Below, one piece after another: positions 18,235 through 28,021 of a stretch of 64,000 bases of DNA. The notes under the pieces were generated by a model. The model was not told the DNA's origin and made no database searches. It was given only the letters and a program-made list of their open reading frames with translations. The translations under genes were made by a program, and so were the position numbers. Numbering within the stretch: position 1 is the stretch's first letter; every line of letters begins with the position of its first letter. Source of the stretch: a bacterium (GTDB lineage Bacteria > Bacteroidota > Bacteroidia > Cytophagales > Cyclobacteriaceae); assembly GCA_024743255.1 (NCBI GenBank), contig JANSWY010000014.1, positions 19,403-83,402 of the forward strand, given 5' to 3'.

Positions 18235-18409
18235 TTGTACTTTGAACACTTATTTCCCGTTCAGCAAAAATAATTCCTGCTTAATATTAATTAATGCTGA
18301 TTGATTTGGATTATTGTTAGATTTGAAGGTTATTTTAGTTAGAAAAGGACTTAACCGAACACACACCAATTCTAAAATGGTAGCGGTGAGCCAATTTTTG
18401 GGGACTTAA

Positions 18410-20158
18410 ATGGAGCTAGAGATCGTCAAAAGTAGTATTACTGACTTACTTAGTAAGGCATACACAAACAGAATTAATGATTTGAAGGGAAGCGTTATGC
18501 TTGCTGAAAAGGCATACGCAATGAGTGTTGAGTTGGGAGACAAAAATCTGATTGCTGATTGTCTTAGCAAACTATCCCTTTTTTATATGATCATGGGCGA
18601 GAATGAAGATGCATTCAAGCTCGCAGAAGATTCACTTCGAACCTACCAGGAACTTGGCAATGAGCAGGGAATGGCAGACGCTATGTATAGCATGGCCGGT
18701 ATCTACTACAAAACCGATAACTTCAACCTTGGTCTGATTTACCTTCTTGAATGTCTTACAATCTACAAGAAATTTAATGATTACTATAATATGGCCCGTG
18801 TACAAAAGTCCATGGGTACAATTTATGAGTATTTCGGTGATGATGTCAGCGCAATTATTTCGTATGAGAATAGTATCAAAGCTGGGAAGAAAATAGGCGA
18901 TGAAAACATAGTTTCTAATGCCTACAATCCTCTTTCCGGAATCTATCTGAATCAGGGTAATGTGGAAAAAGCCATGAAGATGATTGAAGATTCCATCCAA
19001 ATGAAGCGGGATAATAACGACATCCGTGGACTGGCATTTGCATTATACGGAAGAGGAAAAATATACGCTAAAACTGGTAGACATAAATTGGCTGAGGCAG
19101 ATTACAAAAAGTCAATTGAAATCCACGACGAAATGAGTGAGCGATTGGGTTGTGGTATGTCTTTAAGGAAGCTGGGTCAATTGTATCTTCAAATGGAAGA
19201 ATACGAAATGGCCCAGGAAACAATTACAAAAGCGTTAGAAGTAAGTACCAAGTATAATATTGCTCTTATAAAGTTCAATTGCTATTACCACCAATATGAG
19301 CTCTCCAAGAAGAAAGGGAAAATACAAGAGTCCCTGGAATGCCTGGAAAGATATGTTGAGGAAAAAGAGTCGGTGATTAATTCAAGGACAATGAAAGTAA
19401 TTGAAAGCTATAAAGCAGTTACTAAAATTGAGTCCCTGGAAAAAGAGGCGGAACTCCAAAAGGAAAAAGCCGAAATTATTGAAAAGAAAAACCTTGAACT
19501 CGATTCATTTTTCTATAGAGTGTCCCATGATCTAAAAGGACCGATAACCAGTCTCCTCGGATTAGATTTTGCTGCACGTGAAGAGGTGAAAGACAAGACA
19601 GCCATTGGCTATTTTGACATTTTCCATTCACAAGTACGCAGAATAAACAATATTCTGGATGAACTAATTAAGATCACCAGAATGAACCATCAATCTGATG
19701 TAAAACAAAATATTGATTTTGATAAGATGATTCAGGATTGTATTTCTTCTTATCAATATTTAGGAAATTTTGGTCATGTTAAATTCATTACTGAGATTTC
19801 AGACGCCATCATCTATGAAGCTGAATGGGCGTTTGTGAATACAATAATTCAAAACCTTATCGAGAACAGCATTAAGTACGCAAATATTGATCAGGAAGAA
19901 CCATCAACTATTATAAAGGTTGAATCCTCAGATACTCATATACATATTGCAATTCATGATAATGGGATTGGAATGGATAGCGAAGCTAAGGATAGAATTT
20001 TTGAAATGTTTTACCAGGCGAATAGCCTTGCGGAAGGTACCGGATTAGGAATGTATATTCTGAGTAGAGCTGTCGAAAAGTTGAATGGTAAAATGGACGT
20101 AGAAAGTGAACCCGGAGTAGGCTCAAAGTTTTTTGTTACCCTTCCCAAGCATTATTGA
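18410..20158 (+). CDS. TPR-containing cytosolic sensor histidine kinase
   Basis: 582 residues with no signal peptide or membrane segment. About seven tetratricopeptide repeats fill residues 10-330, followed by a charged coiled coil (about 335-365). The HisKA domain has the phospho-acceptor His373 in FYRVSHDLKGPI. The ATPase domain shows NTIIQNLIENSIKYA (N box), DNGIGMDSE (G1) and GTGLGMYILSRAVEKLNG (G2). It should autophosphorylate and pass the phosphate to a response regulator, but none is adjacent, so it is an orphan. The TPR sensor implies protein or peptide binding in the cytoplasm. TAGATTTG at 18318-18325 is a possible -7 element with no good -33. Confidence 0.92.
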   Translation: MELEIVKSSITDLLSKAYTNRINDLKGSVMLAEKAYAMSVELGDKNLIADCLSKLSLFYMIMGENEDAFKLAEDSLRTYQELGNEQGMADAMYSMAGIYYKTDNFNLGLIYLLECLTIYKKFNDYYNMARVQKSMGTIYEYFGDDVSAIISYENSIKAGKKIGDENIVSNAYNPLSGIYLNQGNVEKAMKMIEDSIQMKRDNNDIRGLAFALYGRGKIYAKTGRHKLAEADYKKSIEIHDEMSERLGCGMSLRKLGQLYLQMEEYEMAQETITKALEVSTKYNIALIKFNCYYHQYELSKKKGKIQESLECLERYVEEKESVINSRTMKVIESYKAVTKIESLEKEAELQKEKAEIIEKKNLELDSFFYRVSHDLKGPITSLLGLDFAAREEVKDKTAIGYFDIFHSQVRRINNILDELIKITRMNHQSDVKQNIDFDKMIQDCISSYQYLGNFGHVKFITEISDAIIYEAEWAFVNTIIQNLIENSIKYANIDQEEPSTIIKVESSDTHIHIAIHDNGIGMDSEAKDRIFEMFYQANSLAEGTGLGMYILSRAVEKLNGKMDVESEPGVGSKFFVTLPKHY

Positions 20159-20310
20159 TACTTATCGTCAATTAATAGCAGATAATCGAAAATTTTAGTA
20201 TTTCATACCCTCAGATATAGCATTAGATTAATAATTCAATTAATAATATTAAAATTATTATAAATTAGTACCACACGGGATAACCGTAATCAACTTAAAC
20301 CAATTATTCT

Positions 20311-20928
20311 ATGAAGGGTGTATTCTACTTTCTTTTTCTTGCTGTTGTATTTCTTGGAATATTCATTACATCCACTATTTTTCATAAAAATGAAGATCTG
20401 GTGACATCTGAAGCAGCCCTGAAACCTGATTTATTATTGAGTAACTCGAAATATTACGTTCAGGAACATGCTTATGATAGAAGCTTGCACCATCTGGATC
20501 TGGCGATTCAGGCAATGAGAAAAATTGAAGAGCAACTTGATGATGAGGGTGTTTCTATTCTTGAAGGCTCCATAGATAAGTTGATGGTAATACACAAAGA
20601 GATTGAAGACGACTCGCTTAGTTTGTCTGATATGGATTATGCATTCTCCAGAGCATTAGACGCATTAACTTTTGCTGAATTAAAAGTTTCTGAATTATTA
20701 CTTGAAACAGATCACGATGAACAAGCAATTGTAGCTTTAAAATATGGAATGCTTCACCTCAAAAATGCACTTAGGTTTTCAAGCGGTCATAAAAAAGATT
20801 ACGAGATTCATATCTACGACGAAATAGATTCCCTTCTTGCCAGCAAATCACTCACCCATGATGAGATTAAGGTAAGATTGGAGCATCTAATATCGGAGTT
20901 AGATGAATTAATAAAAGAGGAGGACTAA
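20311..20928 (+). CDS. Membrane-anchored helical protein of unknown function
   Basis: 205 residues. The first 23 form one hydrophobic segment (MKGVFYFLFLAVVFLGIFIT). The rest is acidic and almost wholly alpha-helical (AYDRSLHHLDLAIQAMRKIE, DYAFSRALDALTFAELKVSE), with TPR-like spacing but no clear family. It is probably anchored by the N-terminal segment with the helical part outside the cytoplasm. It lies 152 bases after the histidine kinase on the same strand and could be linked to it, but no partner is proven. Confidence 0.6.
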   Translation: MKGVFYFLFLAVVFLGIFITSTIFHKNEDLVTSEAALKPDLLLSNSKYYVQEHAYDRSLHHLDLAIQAMRKIEEQLDDEGVSILEGSIDKLMVIHKEIEDDSLSLSDMDYAFSRALDALTFAELKVSELLLETDHDEQAIVALKYGMLHLKNALRFSSGHKKDYEIHIYDEIDSLLASKSLTHDEIKVRLEHLISELDELIKEED

Positions 20929-21134
20929 TCCATCTTTGAACAAAATGCACTTCTAATTGTAATTTTTTATTATTTAATTGTATTTTTGCTAAGCTGGTTT
21001 AATCAGCAAACCGGTCCACTGTTACGAATTCAATCAAAAGCGCGTATTAATTATCACCAGAGATATATACTATTATAGTATATTATAAATACTCACCGGC
21101 TAGGAGCATAATACACTAATTAATAGTTGGCTAA

Positions 21135-23117
21135 ATGGTGCAGAAAATGGCTTATCATGAAAAAAGGTTGTCACTACTAATTGTAGTAGTGATAGTGATG
21201 TTTTGTCCACTCTCAAATAACTTATGGGCACAAGACAATGGTTCTATAGGTATTGGAACTGAAACTCCAAATTCCAATGCCGTGCTGGAATTAGTTTCTC
21301 CTGGGAACAACCAGGGTTTACTTGTACCCAGACTAACAACCGCTCAAAGAACAAATACAGATTTTACTTCCAATTTAAGCAACCTGGAAAATGGTTTGCT
21401 GGTATTTGATACTGACCAAAATGCATTCTTCTTTTGGATGACAGACCAATGGATTGAAGTTGGGAATACTCAATTCACAGCTGGGGATGGGATTGAGATT
21501 TCTAATGGAGTAATTAGCAATTCCGGTGATGACGATGCGGACCCATCTAATGAAATTCAGACTATTAGTATTGTAAATGATTCACTGGTCTTATCAAACG
21601 GTGGAGGATCAGTAGCAATTGATGCCGATAATAGTGATGAAATTCAAAACTTAACGTTCGATGAGGCTACAAATACACTTTCTATCTCTGACGGTAACGA
21701 TGTTGATTTGAGCGCCTGGATATCAGAAAACGATTCAGATTCAACCAACGAAATCCAGGATCTACAGATTGCTTCAGATATATTGTCGATCACTAATAAT
21801 ACATCAGCAACGGATATTGACCTTACAGGATATCTTGACAACACAGATGATCAACAATTAACACTATCTGGCACAGATTTATCAATTGAATCTGGAAATT
21901 CAGTTGATTTGTCTACTCTCGTAGATGATTCTGATGCAGACCCCACAAATGAAATTCAGGACCTTTCATTATCAGCCTCAAATACACTAACGATTACAGG
22001 AAATGCTTCTGCTACCGAAATCGATCTTTCACCTTTTTCTGGAACCAATACAGATAATCAGAGCCTGACATATGATAATTCAAGCTCCTATACAATTAGT
22101 ATTTCAAATGGCAATACCATCGACATTTCAGACCTAAAAGATGATAACGATGCTGATCCGACTAATGAAATAGAATTACCTTCGACAGCAACTACAGGAG
22201 AAGTATTGGTTTATGATGGTTCAAGCTGGGTAGCTGGGACGGATAATGTGGATGATGCAGACAATGATGCCACCAACGAAATAGAATTACCCTCTACAGC
22301 AACTACAGGTGATATTTTGGTTTATGACGGTGCAAATTGGGTTGCAGGAACAGATAATGTGGATGATGCCGATAATGACGCCACGAACGAGATTGAATTA
22401 CCTGCGACAGCAGATAACGGTGATATTTTAACATATGCAAGAGGAGTTTGGATTGCAGGAACAGATGACGTAAACGACGCAGATAGCGATCCGACTAATG
22501 AAATAGAACTACCTTCAACTGCGACTACAGGTGACATCTTAGTATATGATGGAGCTAATTGGGTTGCGGGAACTGATAATGTAAACGATGCAGATTCGGA
22601 TGCAAGTAATGAGCTTCAAGGACTTAGCTATAACGCAACTACCAATGCATTGTCAATATCAACTTCTGGTAGTGCTTCTGTAAATTTGAGTGAACTGGAT
22701 GATACATTTTCAAGCCCATGGAGCGACGATGGGAGCACAGTTACATACTCAGGGGATTATGCCACGGCCAATAACTTCGTAGCAAGACCCAACTCGGAGA
22801 TAATTTCTATTTCTAGTGGAGGTAATACAATCACCAGAGATCAAATAAAATTTAGTAAGATCATCCAAATAAAAGGTGCTGATGCAGCAAACGTTAGGGC
22901 AATCGAACCGGGAGTGGATGGTCAACAATTGATATGTATAGTAGTTGATACACAAGCGATTTTTGTGAACCAGGATAGTGGAACGGGTACTAGCCAAATT
23001 ATTTTATCCGCTAATTCTCATACTTTGGGAGCTGGAAGCACAATTCACTTAGTGTATAATGAAGCTTTAGGTGGATGGCTTGAAATAAGCTATTCTATCG
23101 CGGCTGGAAGAGGATAA
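21135..23117 (+). CDS. Repeat-rich surface fibre-like protein (paralogue 1)
   Basis: 660 residues with signal peptide (ending NNLWAQ); ATG 21147 is an alternative start. The N-terminal module DNGSIGIGTETPNSNAVLEL followed by GLLVPRLTTAQR is common at the start of tail-fibre-like proteins of Bacteroidota. The middle is made of Asp-rich repeats of the form D(A/S)DPTNEIQDLSLS, including four 37-residue units at 22164-22607. The C-terminal 100 residues match the next protein in pattern (GADAANVRAIEPGVDGQQL). No T9SS sorting domain is seen at the end. First gene of an operon with the CHU_C and PorP/SprF genes, so it is likely part of an exported fibre or adhesin. Confidence 0.8.
   Translation: MVQKMAYHEKRLSLLIVVVIVMFCPLSNNLWAQDNGSIGIGTETPNSNAVLELVSPGNNQGLLVPRLTTAQRTNTDFTSNLSNLENGLLVFDTDQNAFFFWMTDQWIEVGNTQFTAGDGIEISNGVISNSGDDDADPSNEIQTISIVNDSLVLSNGGGSVAIDADNSDEIQNLTFDEATNTLSISDGNDVDLSAWISENDSDSTNEIQDLQIASDILSITNNTSATDIDLTGYLDNTDDQQLTLSGTDLSIESGNSVDLSTLVDDSDADPTNEIQDLSLSASNTLTITGNASATEIDLSPFSGTNTDNQSLTYDNSSSYTISISNGNTIDISDLKDDNDADPTNEIELPSTATTGEVLVYDGSSWVAGTDNVDDADNDATNEIELPSTATTGDILVYDGANWVAGTDNVDDADNDATNEIELPATADNGDILTYARGVWIAGTDDVNDADSDPTNEIELPSTATTGDILVYDGANWVAGTDNVNDADSDASNELQGLSYNATTNALSISTSGSASVNLSELDDTFSSPWSDDGSTVTYSGDYATANNFVARPNSEIISISSGGNTITRDQIKFSKIIQIKGADAANVRAIEPGVDGQQLICIVVDTQAIFVNQDSGTGTSQIILSANSHTLGAGSTIHLVYNEALGGWLEISYSIAAGRG
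22164..22607 (+). repeat. Four tandem 37-codon (111-bp) coding repeats
   Basis: Units begin NEIELPSTATTGDILVYDG, continue with (A/S)(N/S)WVAGTDNV and end in an Asp-rich linker. Units 2 and 4 are almost identical in protein but differ at many third codon positions, so the repeat is old and kept by selection on the protein rather than being a recent DNA duplication. Confidence 0.8.
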
Positions 23118-23145
23118 CACATTTTAACAACTTTAATTTAAAATC

Positions 23146-24837
23146 ATGAAATCTGCCAGGCAATTAATTTTGCTAATACCTATGTTGTTTACGGCAATGT
23201 CACTTTCTGCGCAACAAGGGTCAATTGGAATGGGTACTGAAACTCCAAATTCTAATGCCGTCCTGGAACTTGTTTCCCCAAATAACAATCAGGGATTACT
23301 AGTGCCAAGGATGACCACAGCTCAAAGAACTGATGCCGCATTTATAGCAAACCTATCATCAGTAGAAAATAGTCTTCTTGTATATGATACAGATTTAAAT
23401 CAATTCTTTTTCTGGGTGAATGATGATTGGATGACCTTCTCCCAATCATCGAATACACAGAACCTGTCATTTGATGATCAAACTTTTCAATTGAGCATTG
23501 ATAATGGGAACACAGTTGATCTTTCTGTATTCATTGATGAGTACGATTCAGATTCCACAAATGAATTGCAGACAATCACTTTTTCAAATGATACACTCTT
23601 TTTATCAGGTGACGGAGGATCGATTGGCATTGATACAAGCAGCACCAATGAGATTCAGGACCTGTCTTTAAGTGGAACTACTTTAACTATTACAAATAAC
23701 ACTTCAGCAACAGCCATTGATTTAAGTTCAATCGATACAGATACTGATGAACAAACACTTTCTTATGATAGTGCTAGCTCCACGCTTTCAATATCAAATG
23801 GAAATTCCGTAGAGTTAAGTGATTTGATTGCAACAGTAGATGGAGATTCAACAAATGAAATACAAAGCCTGACTTTTGATGAAGCAACAAGCACACTTTC
23901 TATTTCAGATGGTAATGATGTTGATTTAAGTACATGGATTTCAGAAAATGATTCAGATTCAACAAATGAAATTCAGGACCTTCAAATTGCTTCTGATGTA
24001 TTATCTATTACGAATAATACGTCAGCTACAAATATTGATCTGACGAGCTATCTTGATAATACAGATGAGCAGACACTCTCATTATCTGGAACTGATTTAT
24101 CAATTACAAGTGGAAACTCAGTCAGTCTTGCTGGTTTTTCTCCGAGGTGGTCTCTATCAGGTGGGCTGCTTTTTTATAACTCAGGAAATGTAGGTATTGG
24201 GACAAGCACCCCAGATAAACAACTACACTTATTCAACGGTACTACAAGCTCATTAATTGAAGTGGAGGGCCCTTTTAATACAGCAGGTGAGGGGGCAGGA
24301 ATTAGGTTTACTGAAGAGTTTGGAACAGATTATGGGTTTGATCTTTTCTATGAATCAAGCACTAATGAATTGAAATTCCGAGCAGTAGAGTTGGATGCAG
24401 TAACTGTAGATGATATTATTTCTATGGATCGATCTACTGGAGATGTGACAATCACAAATAATATTTTGACTCCTCCAAGTGGTACAACTACAACAATCTC
24501 AGGTTCAAACCAAACCTTAACAGCAATTTCTGAACGAACTGTGATTGTGGAATCTGGTGCTGATGCATCTTCTGTAACAAGAATTTCAGCTGGCCAAGAC
24601 GGTCAGGAACTGGTAATAATCGGTGGACCTTCCGGAATAGGGACATTGACTTTCTTTTCATCAGAATCAGGCGATACACCCGCTACGCAAAGAATCAAAC
24701 TAGCTGCTTCATCCAGATCAATCGGGGATGGGGATATTCTTACCTTAATGTATGTCTCTGCTCTTGGATATTGGATGGAGAAGTCCTATGCCAATAACTT
24801 TTGGGATGTTGTAATACTTAGACCTGGAGGAAAATGA
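23146..24837 (+). CDS. Repeat-rich surface fibre-like protein (paralogue 2)
   Basis: 563 residues with signal peptide ending LSAQQ. It repeats the layout of the preceding gene: the GSIGMGTETPNSNAVLELVS head, GLLVPRMTTAQR, then DSDSTNEIQDL-type Asp-rich repeats. Residues about 345-440 form a second fibre module (GNVGIGTSTPDKQLHLFNGT). The last 100 residues resemble the C-terminus of paralogue 1 (GADASSVTRISAGQDGQEL). It starts 28 bases after paralogue 1 and its stop overlaps the CHU_C gene by 4 bases. The two probably arose by gene duplication and may form a mixed fibre. Confidence 0.8.
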   Translation: MKSARQLILLIPMLFTAMSLSAQQGSIGMGTETPNSNAVLELVSPNNNQGLLVPRMTTAQRTDAAFIANLSSVENSLLVYDTDLNQFFFWVNDDWMTFSQSSNTQNLSFDDQTFQLSIDNGNTVDLSVFIDEYDSDSTNELQTITFSNDTLFLSGDGGSIGIDTSSTNEIQDLSLSGTTLTITNNTSATAIDLSSIDTDTDEQTLSYDSASSTLSISNGNSVELSDLIATVDGDSTNEIQSLTFDEATSTLSISDGNDVDLSTWISENDSDSTNEIQDLQIASDVLSITNNTSATNIDLTSYLDNTDEQTLSLSGTDLSITSGNSVSLAGFSPRWSLSGGLLFYNSGNVGIGTSTPDKQLHLFNGTTSSLIEVEGPFNTAGEGAGIRFTEEFGTDYGFDLFYESSTNELKFRAVELDAVTVDDIISMDRSTGDVTITNNILTPPSGTTTTISGSNQTLTAISERTVIVESGADASSVTRISAGQDGQELVIIGGPSGIGTLTFFSSESGDTPATQRIKLAASSRSIGDGDILTLMYVSALGYWMEKSYANNFWDVVILRPGGK

Positions 24838-25985
24838 GAAAAATAGTAATTATTCTAACGTCACTTTTCTGGGTAGCGAGCGCGAGTGCTCAAAACCTAT
24901 ATAATGTAAACGGTACTTTAAGTATTTCCGAAAACGGGGTGCTGAGTGTGAGCCAGAGTTTCGTAAATGAAGGTACTGTAATCAATAATGGAAGATTAGT
25001 AATTGGTCAGGATTGGCAAAATGATGGTACTTACAGCAGTGACTCTGAAGGAGATATAGTCCTGAATGGAGAGGAGGAGCAATATATCAATCACAATGCT
25101 CAAACATTTAATAATGTAACAATCTCTGGTGGCGACAAAATTTTTGAAGCCGACCTGACTATAGAAGGTGAAATTGATTTTTCAGATGGTAAATTGTTTT
25201 CTGAGAATGGAGCCAGACTTATAGTTGGTCCAAATGCGATCGTCTCTGGAGGCTCGGAAACTAGTTATGTTGTGGGGTCATTATATATTTCATCAGGATC
25301 TAATCGATTCTATCCTGTAGGGACTGAAGAGCTCTACTTGCCAGTGACATTATCTGAAGTTGAGGATACAGAAGCAGTTATTGGTGTAATTGCTCATGAA
25401 GGTCAGGCATCAACTATTATTGACAACACGATATCGGCAATTAGTCCAGACTATTATTGGGAGACTGACTTGATTGAAGGAACAACCTCAGAAGCTAAGG
25501 TTAGACTGGAATTTAGAAATGCGAATTTTATTGGAGATGTATCCAACATTACTATTGCAGAAACGGATGATCTTTCTAATCAATTTGAAGATCAAACCTG
25601 GGGTAGTAGAGGGGGAGATCCTGGCGAAGGTTTTGTGGTTTCTAAGGAGAGCTTAGTAGGACCCTATTTTACTATAGCCAGGCTATTTGGCGTAGAGGAC
25701 CGACCTCCGGTTAATGTTTTGAATTTACTGACACCTAATGGTGACGGTTGGAATGACTTTCTGGAAATTGAAAACATTACCGCATACCCTAAAGGGGTAG
25801 TTACTATTTTTAATCGTGTCGGTAATAAGCTATATGAAGTAGTTGGTTACGACAATGATGAGATTCGATTTACTGGTGTTTCAAATCAGGGAAATACTCA
25901 GGAGCTAGCAGAAGGCACTTATTTCTATGTGATAACTGAAAATGGAAAGGAATTAGCAAGTGGATTTTTTGAAATCATAAGATAA
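24834..25985 (+). CDS. Secreted protein with CHU_C / T9SS type B C-terminal domain
   Basis: 383 residues with signal peptide ending ASASAQ. The N-terminal half is beta-helix-like with repeated N and G (LNGEEEQYINHNAQTFNNVT). The C-terminal 85 residues are a CHU_C (gliding motility, type B sorting) domain: VLNLLTPNGDGWNDFLEIEN, then GVVTIFNRVGNKLYE and GTYFYVI. Type B domains direct proteins through T9SS with help from PorP/SprF partners, and such a gene follows directly, overlapping this stop by one base. Likely the T9SS-exported organiser of the fibre operon. Confidence 0.88.
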   Translation: MRKIVIILTSLFWVASASAQNLYNVNGTLSISENGVLSVSQSFVNEGTVINNGRLVIGQDWQNDGTYSSDSEGDIVLNGEEEQYINHNAQTFNNVTISGGDKIFEADLTIEGEIDFSDGKLFSENGARLIVGPNAIVSGGSETSYVVGSLYISSGSNRFYPVGTEELYLPVTLSEVEDTEAVIGVIAHEGQASTIIDNTISAISPDYYWETDLIEGTTSEAKVRLEFRNANFIGDVSNITIAETDDLSNQFEDQTWGSRGGDPGEGFVVSKESLVGPYFTIARLFGVEDRPPVNVLNLLTPNGDGWNDFLEIENITAYPKGVVTIFNRVGNKLYEVVGYDNDEIRFTGVSNQGNTQELAEGTYFYVITENGKELASGFFEIIR

Positions 25986-26893
25986 TGAGGATATTTATTT
26001 TATTACTTGGTGTTTTGGTCTTTGTAGTCCCTTTTGACTCCAAAGCACAGTTAGATCCACTATACAGTCAGTATCAGTTTAATCAATTAATGATAAACCC
26101 TGCATATGCTGGTGCCTACAAAAGAATTAGTTTGGGAGCTAATACAAGAGTGCAATGGGCCGGATTAGAAGGAGCTCCGGTTACCAATACCATTACAGCG
26201 AGTAGCTCTATTGGAAACTCGGTAGGAGTAGGAGCTATGTTAATTGATGACCGACTTGGAATCAACAGGACAACCGAATTCAATGTCTCAGGTGCGTACT
26301 TTATCAATACAGGTCTAAATAGATTTGGTTTTGGAATTCAGGGTGGTCTTGTGAATTATGGATTTGATCTTAGCAAGCTGGATGAAGATGTCCTTGGAGA
26401 TCCAGAATTGGCATTGACTAACAGTGATTATACTAAACCGAATTTCGGAACAGGAATATTCTATTTAGCTCCATCATATTATGTTGGTTTTTCAATTCCT
26501 AGAATACTTGAAGTAAGTCTGGAAGATGGTGTTGAGGAAAGCACTCGATATAAAAGACATTATTATTTCTCAGGAGGTTATGTATTAAATACCAAGAACT
26601 TTGTTGATATCAAACTGAGTTCGTTGCTTAGAGTAGTGAATGGAGGAACATCAGTTGATTTGGGAGCAACTTTCATCTTAAGTGATATGATATGGGCTGG
26701 AATCTCATTTAGAAACCTTAATAGCGCAATTCTAACAGGTCAGGTTCAGATAAATGAGCAATTTAGAGTTGGATATACTTTTGAGTTACCAACAAATGAT
26801 TTAATAAATTCTTCAGTGGGTACTCATGAACTTATGATCGCTTACGATTTGGCTCCATTGAGTGGGCAAACAATTAGTGCAAGATACTTTTAA
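25985..26893 (+). CDS. PorP/SprF-family T9SS outer-membrane protein
   Basis: 302 residues with signal peptide ending DSKAQ. The mature start LDPLYSQYQFNQLMINPAYA is the hallmark of the PorP/SprF family, and the rest is an outer-membrane beta barrel (alternating strands, C-terminal aromatic SARYF). In Flavobacterium, SprF is needed for export and attachment of SprB, a type B cargo. Here it ends an operon whose preceding gene carries a type B domain, so it probably serves that cargo. Confidence 0.95.
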   Translation: MRIFILLLGVLVFVVPFDSKAQLDPLYSQYQFNQLMINPAYAGAYKRISLGANTRVQWAGLEGAPVTNTITASSSIGNSVGVGAMLIDDRLGINRTTEFNVSGAYFINTGLNRFGFGIQGGLVNYGFDLSKLDEDVLGDPELALTNSDYTKPNFGTGIFYLAPSYYVGFSIPRILEVSLEDGVEESTRYKRHYYFSGGYVLNTKNFVDIKLSSLLRVVNGGTSVDLGATFILSDMIWAGISFRNLNSAILTGQVQINEQFRVGYTFELPTNDLINSSVGTHELMIAYDLAPLSGQTISARYF

Positions 26894-26898
26894 AGAAA

Positions 26899-26924
26899 CA
26901 GGCTGACAATAGAAGGTCAGCCTG
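26899..26924. terminator. Hairpin after the fibre operon
   Basis: CAGGCTGAC (26899-26907) and GTCAGCCTG (26916-26924) form a perfect 9-bp stem with an 8-base loop in the 72-base space between convergent genes. There is no strong T run, so it may also protect the mRNA end. Confidence 0.55.
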
Positions 26925-26965
26925 ATATTACAGCTTAAACTAATAAATAGAGTAGTTAAATTTTT

Positions 26966-27772
26966 CTAGTATAGTACTCCTAATGCTGTTTGGTCACTTG
27001 AAGTAAATGGTCTGTCACCTTCCGGGCTTCCACAAGCCAACATCCATGAATTTGCAGATGGACCGGTAGGCGTACCAGGGATGTAATTTGCTCCTACACC
27101 TCCATCACCTTCATTATCAGTCGATCCTCCACAACTATAGCTTCTATCCATATAATCTGTATGACGGAAACCAATGCAGTGCCCCATTTCGTGAGCGATT
27201 GTAGTTGCAATTCCATTAATATTCGACACATTGTCATAATAAGCTCTGGTCATTAAGATCTCGTTATGGGGATTTCCTGATGCAGTTGGAAACCCTGCTG
27301 AACCAAGAATACCAAAGAACCTATACCACCAAGGAGAAGCTCTTATTGTCATATCAGCTCCACTCGAACTAGATACTCTTTGGAAAGTTATTGTTAAGCT
27401 CTCCGCATTGTATCTGGCAATTGCAATATCTGTTGCATCAACATATCTCTGAGGCATGTTAACATAGACACTGATTACCCTTGGGGTTCCGGTAACTAAA
27501 TTGTCCGTGGAATAATGTTCAACATTTGGAACAAGATTCCCTGGATTCATTTTATCAAGATCAGTCAATGAGATGTGAATGTCTTTCTCAATAATCAATG
27601 TGTTATTATAAAGAATTACATCCTCGGTACTGAAACCCAAAGCTTCGATTTTATCAAGGACGGCTTGCGAAATTTCCTGAGCTTGTGGTGCTTCAGATTC
27701 TTCTTGCTTACATGAAAAAACAACAATAGAAAAAAGGCAACAGATAGCTGCCCATCTGAGTGATTTATACAT
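26966..27772 (-). CDS. M57-type zinc metalloprotease lipoprotein
   Basis: 268 residues. The lipobox VVFSCKQEE puts the mature protein on a lipid anchor. The catalytic zinc motif is HEMGHCIGFRH (HExxHxxGxxH), typical of metzincin-like M57 (HEIGH-type) peptidases. It is followed by Cys-containing loops and ends TSSDQTALGVLY. Such enzymes are extracellular or surface proteases of Bacteroidota. It is a single gene, convergent with the fibre operon. Confidence 0.9.
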   Translation of the reverse strand: MYKSLRWAAICCLFSIVVFSCKQEESEAPQAQEISQAVLDKIEALGFSTEDVILYNNTLIIEKDIHISLTDLDKMNPGNLVPNVEHYSTDNLVTGTPRVISVYVNMPQRYVDATDIAIARYNAESLTITFQRVSSSSGADMTIRASPWWYRFFGILGSAGFPTASGNPHNEILMTRAYYDNVSNINGIATTIAHEMGHCIGFRHTDYMDRSYSCGGSTDNEGDGGVGANYIPGTPTGPSANSWMLACGSPEGDRPFTSSDQTALGVLY

Positions 27773-27987
27773 AATGAAATAATGGTTTGGTTAGATTCTA
27801 AAAGAAGTGTAATTTTTTATTATTTCAAAATGATTGAATAATATTTTTAAATTCGCAATATAATGTGTTATCATTTGATAATATGATAATGAAATTGATC
27901 TTGATTTTAGTTCTGAATTCTTTTTTACAAATAACGGTATTATATACTTTGAGAACTGAATTTTGAGATTTATCAGGAGAATATTTT

Positions 27988-27995
27988 TACATTTG
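27988..27995 (+). promoter_or_regulatory. Candidate -7 element for the DUF4920 gene
   Basis: TACATTTG matches TANNTTTG. A TTTG at 27962-27965 lies 22 bases upstream, slightly more than the usual 19. The start codon follows 26 bases later. Confidence 0.45.
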
Positions 27996-28021
27996 TCCCC
28001 TAATCCAAATGAAAATTGATA

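Noticed and set aside
18318..18325. TAGATTTG as promoter of the histidine kinase
   Set aside because: It matches the -7 pattern, but the nearest TTG lies 14 bases upstream, so the spacing is wrong; mentioned only in the gene entry.
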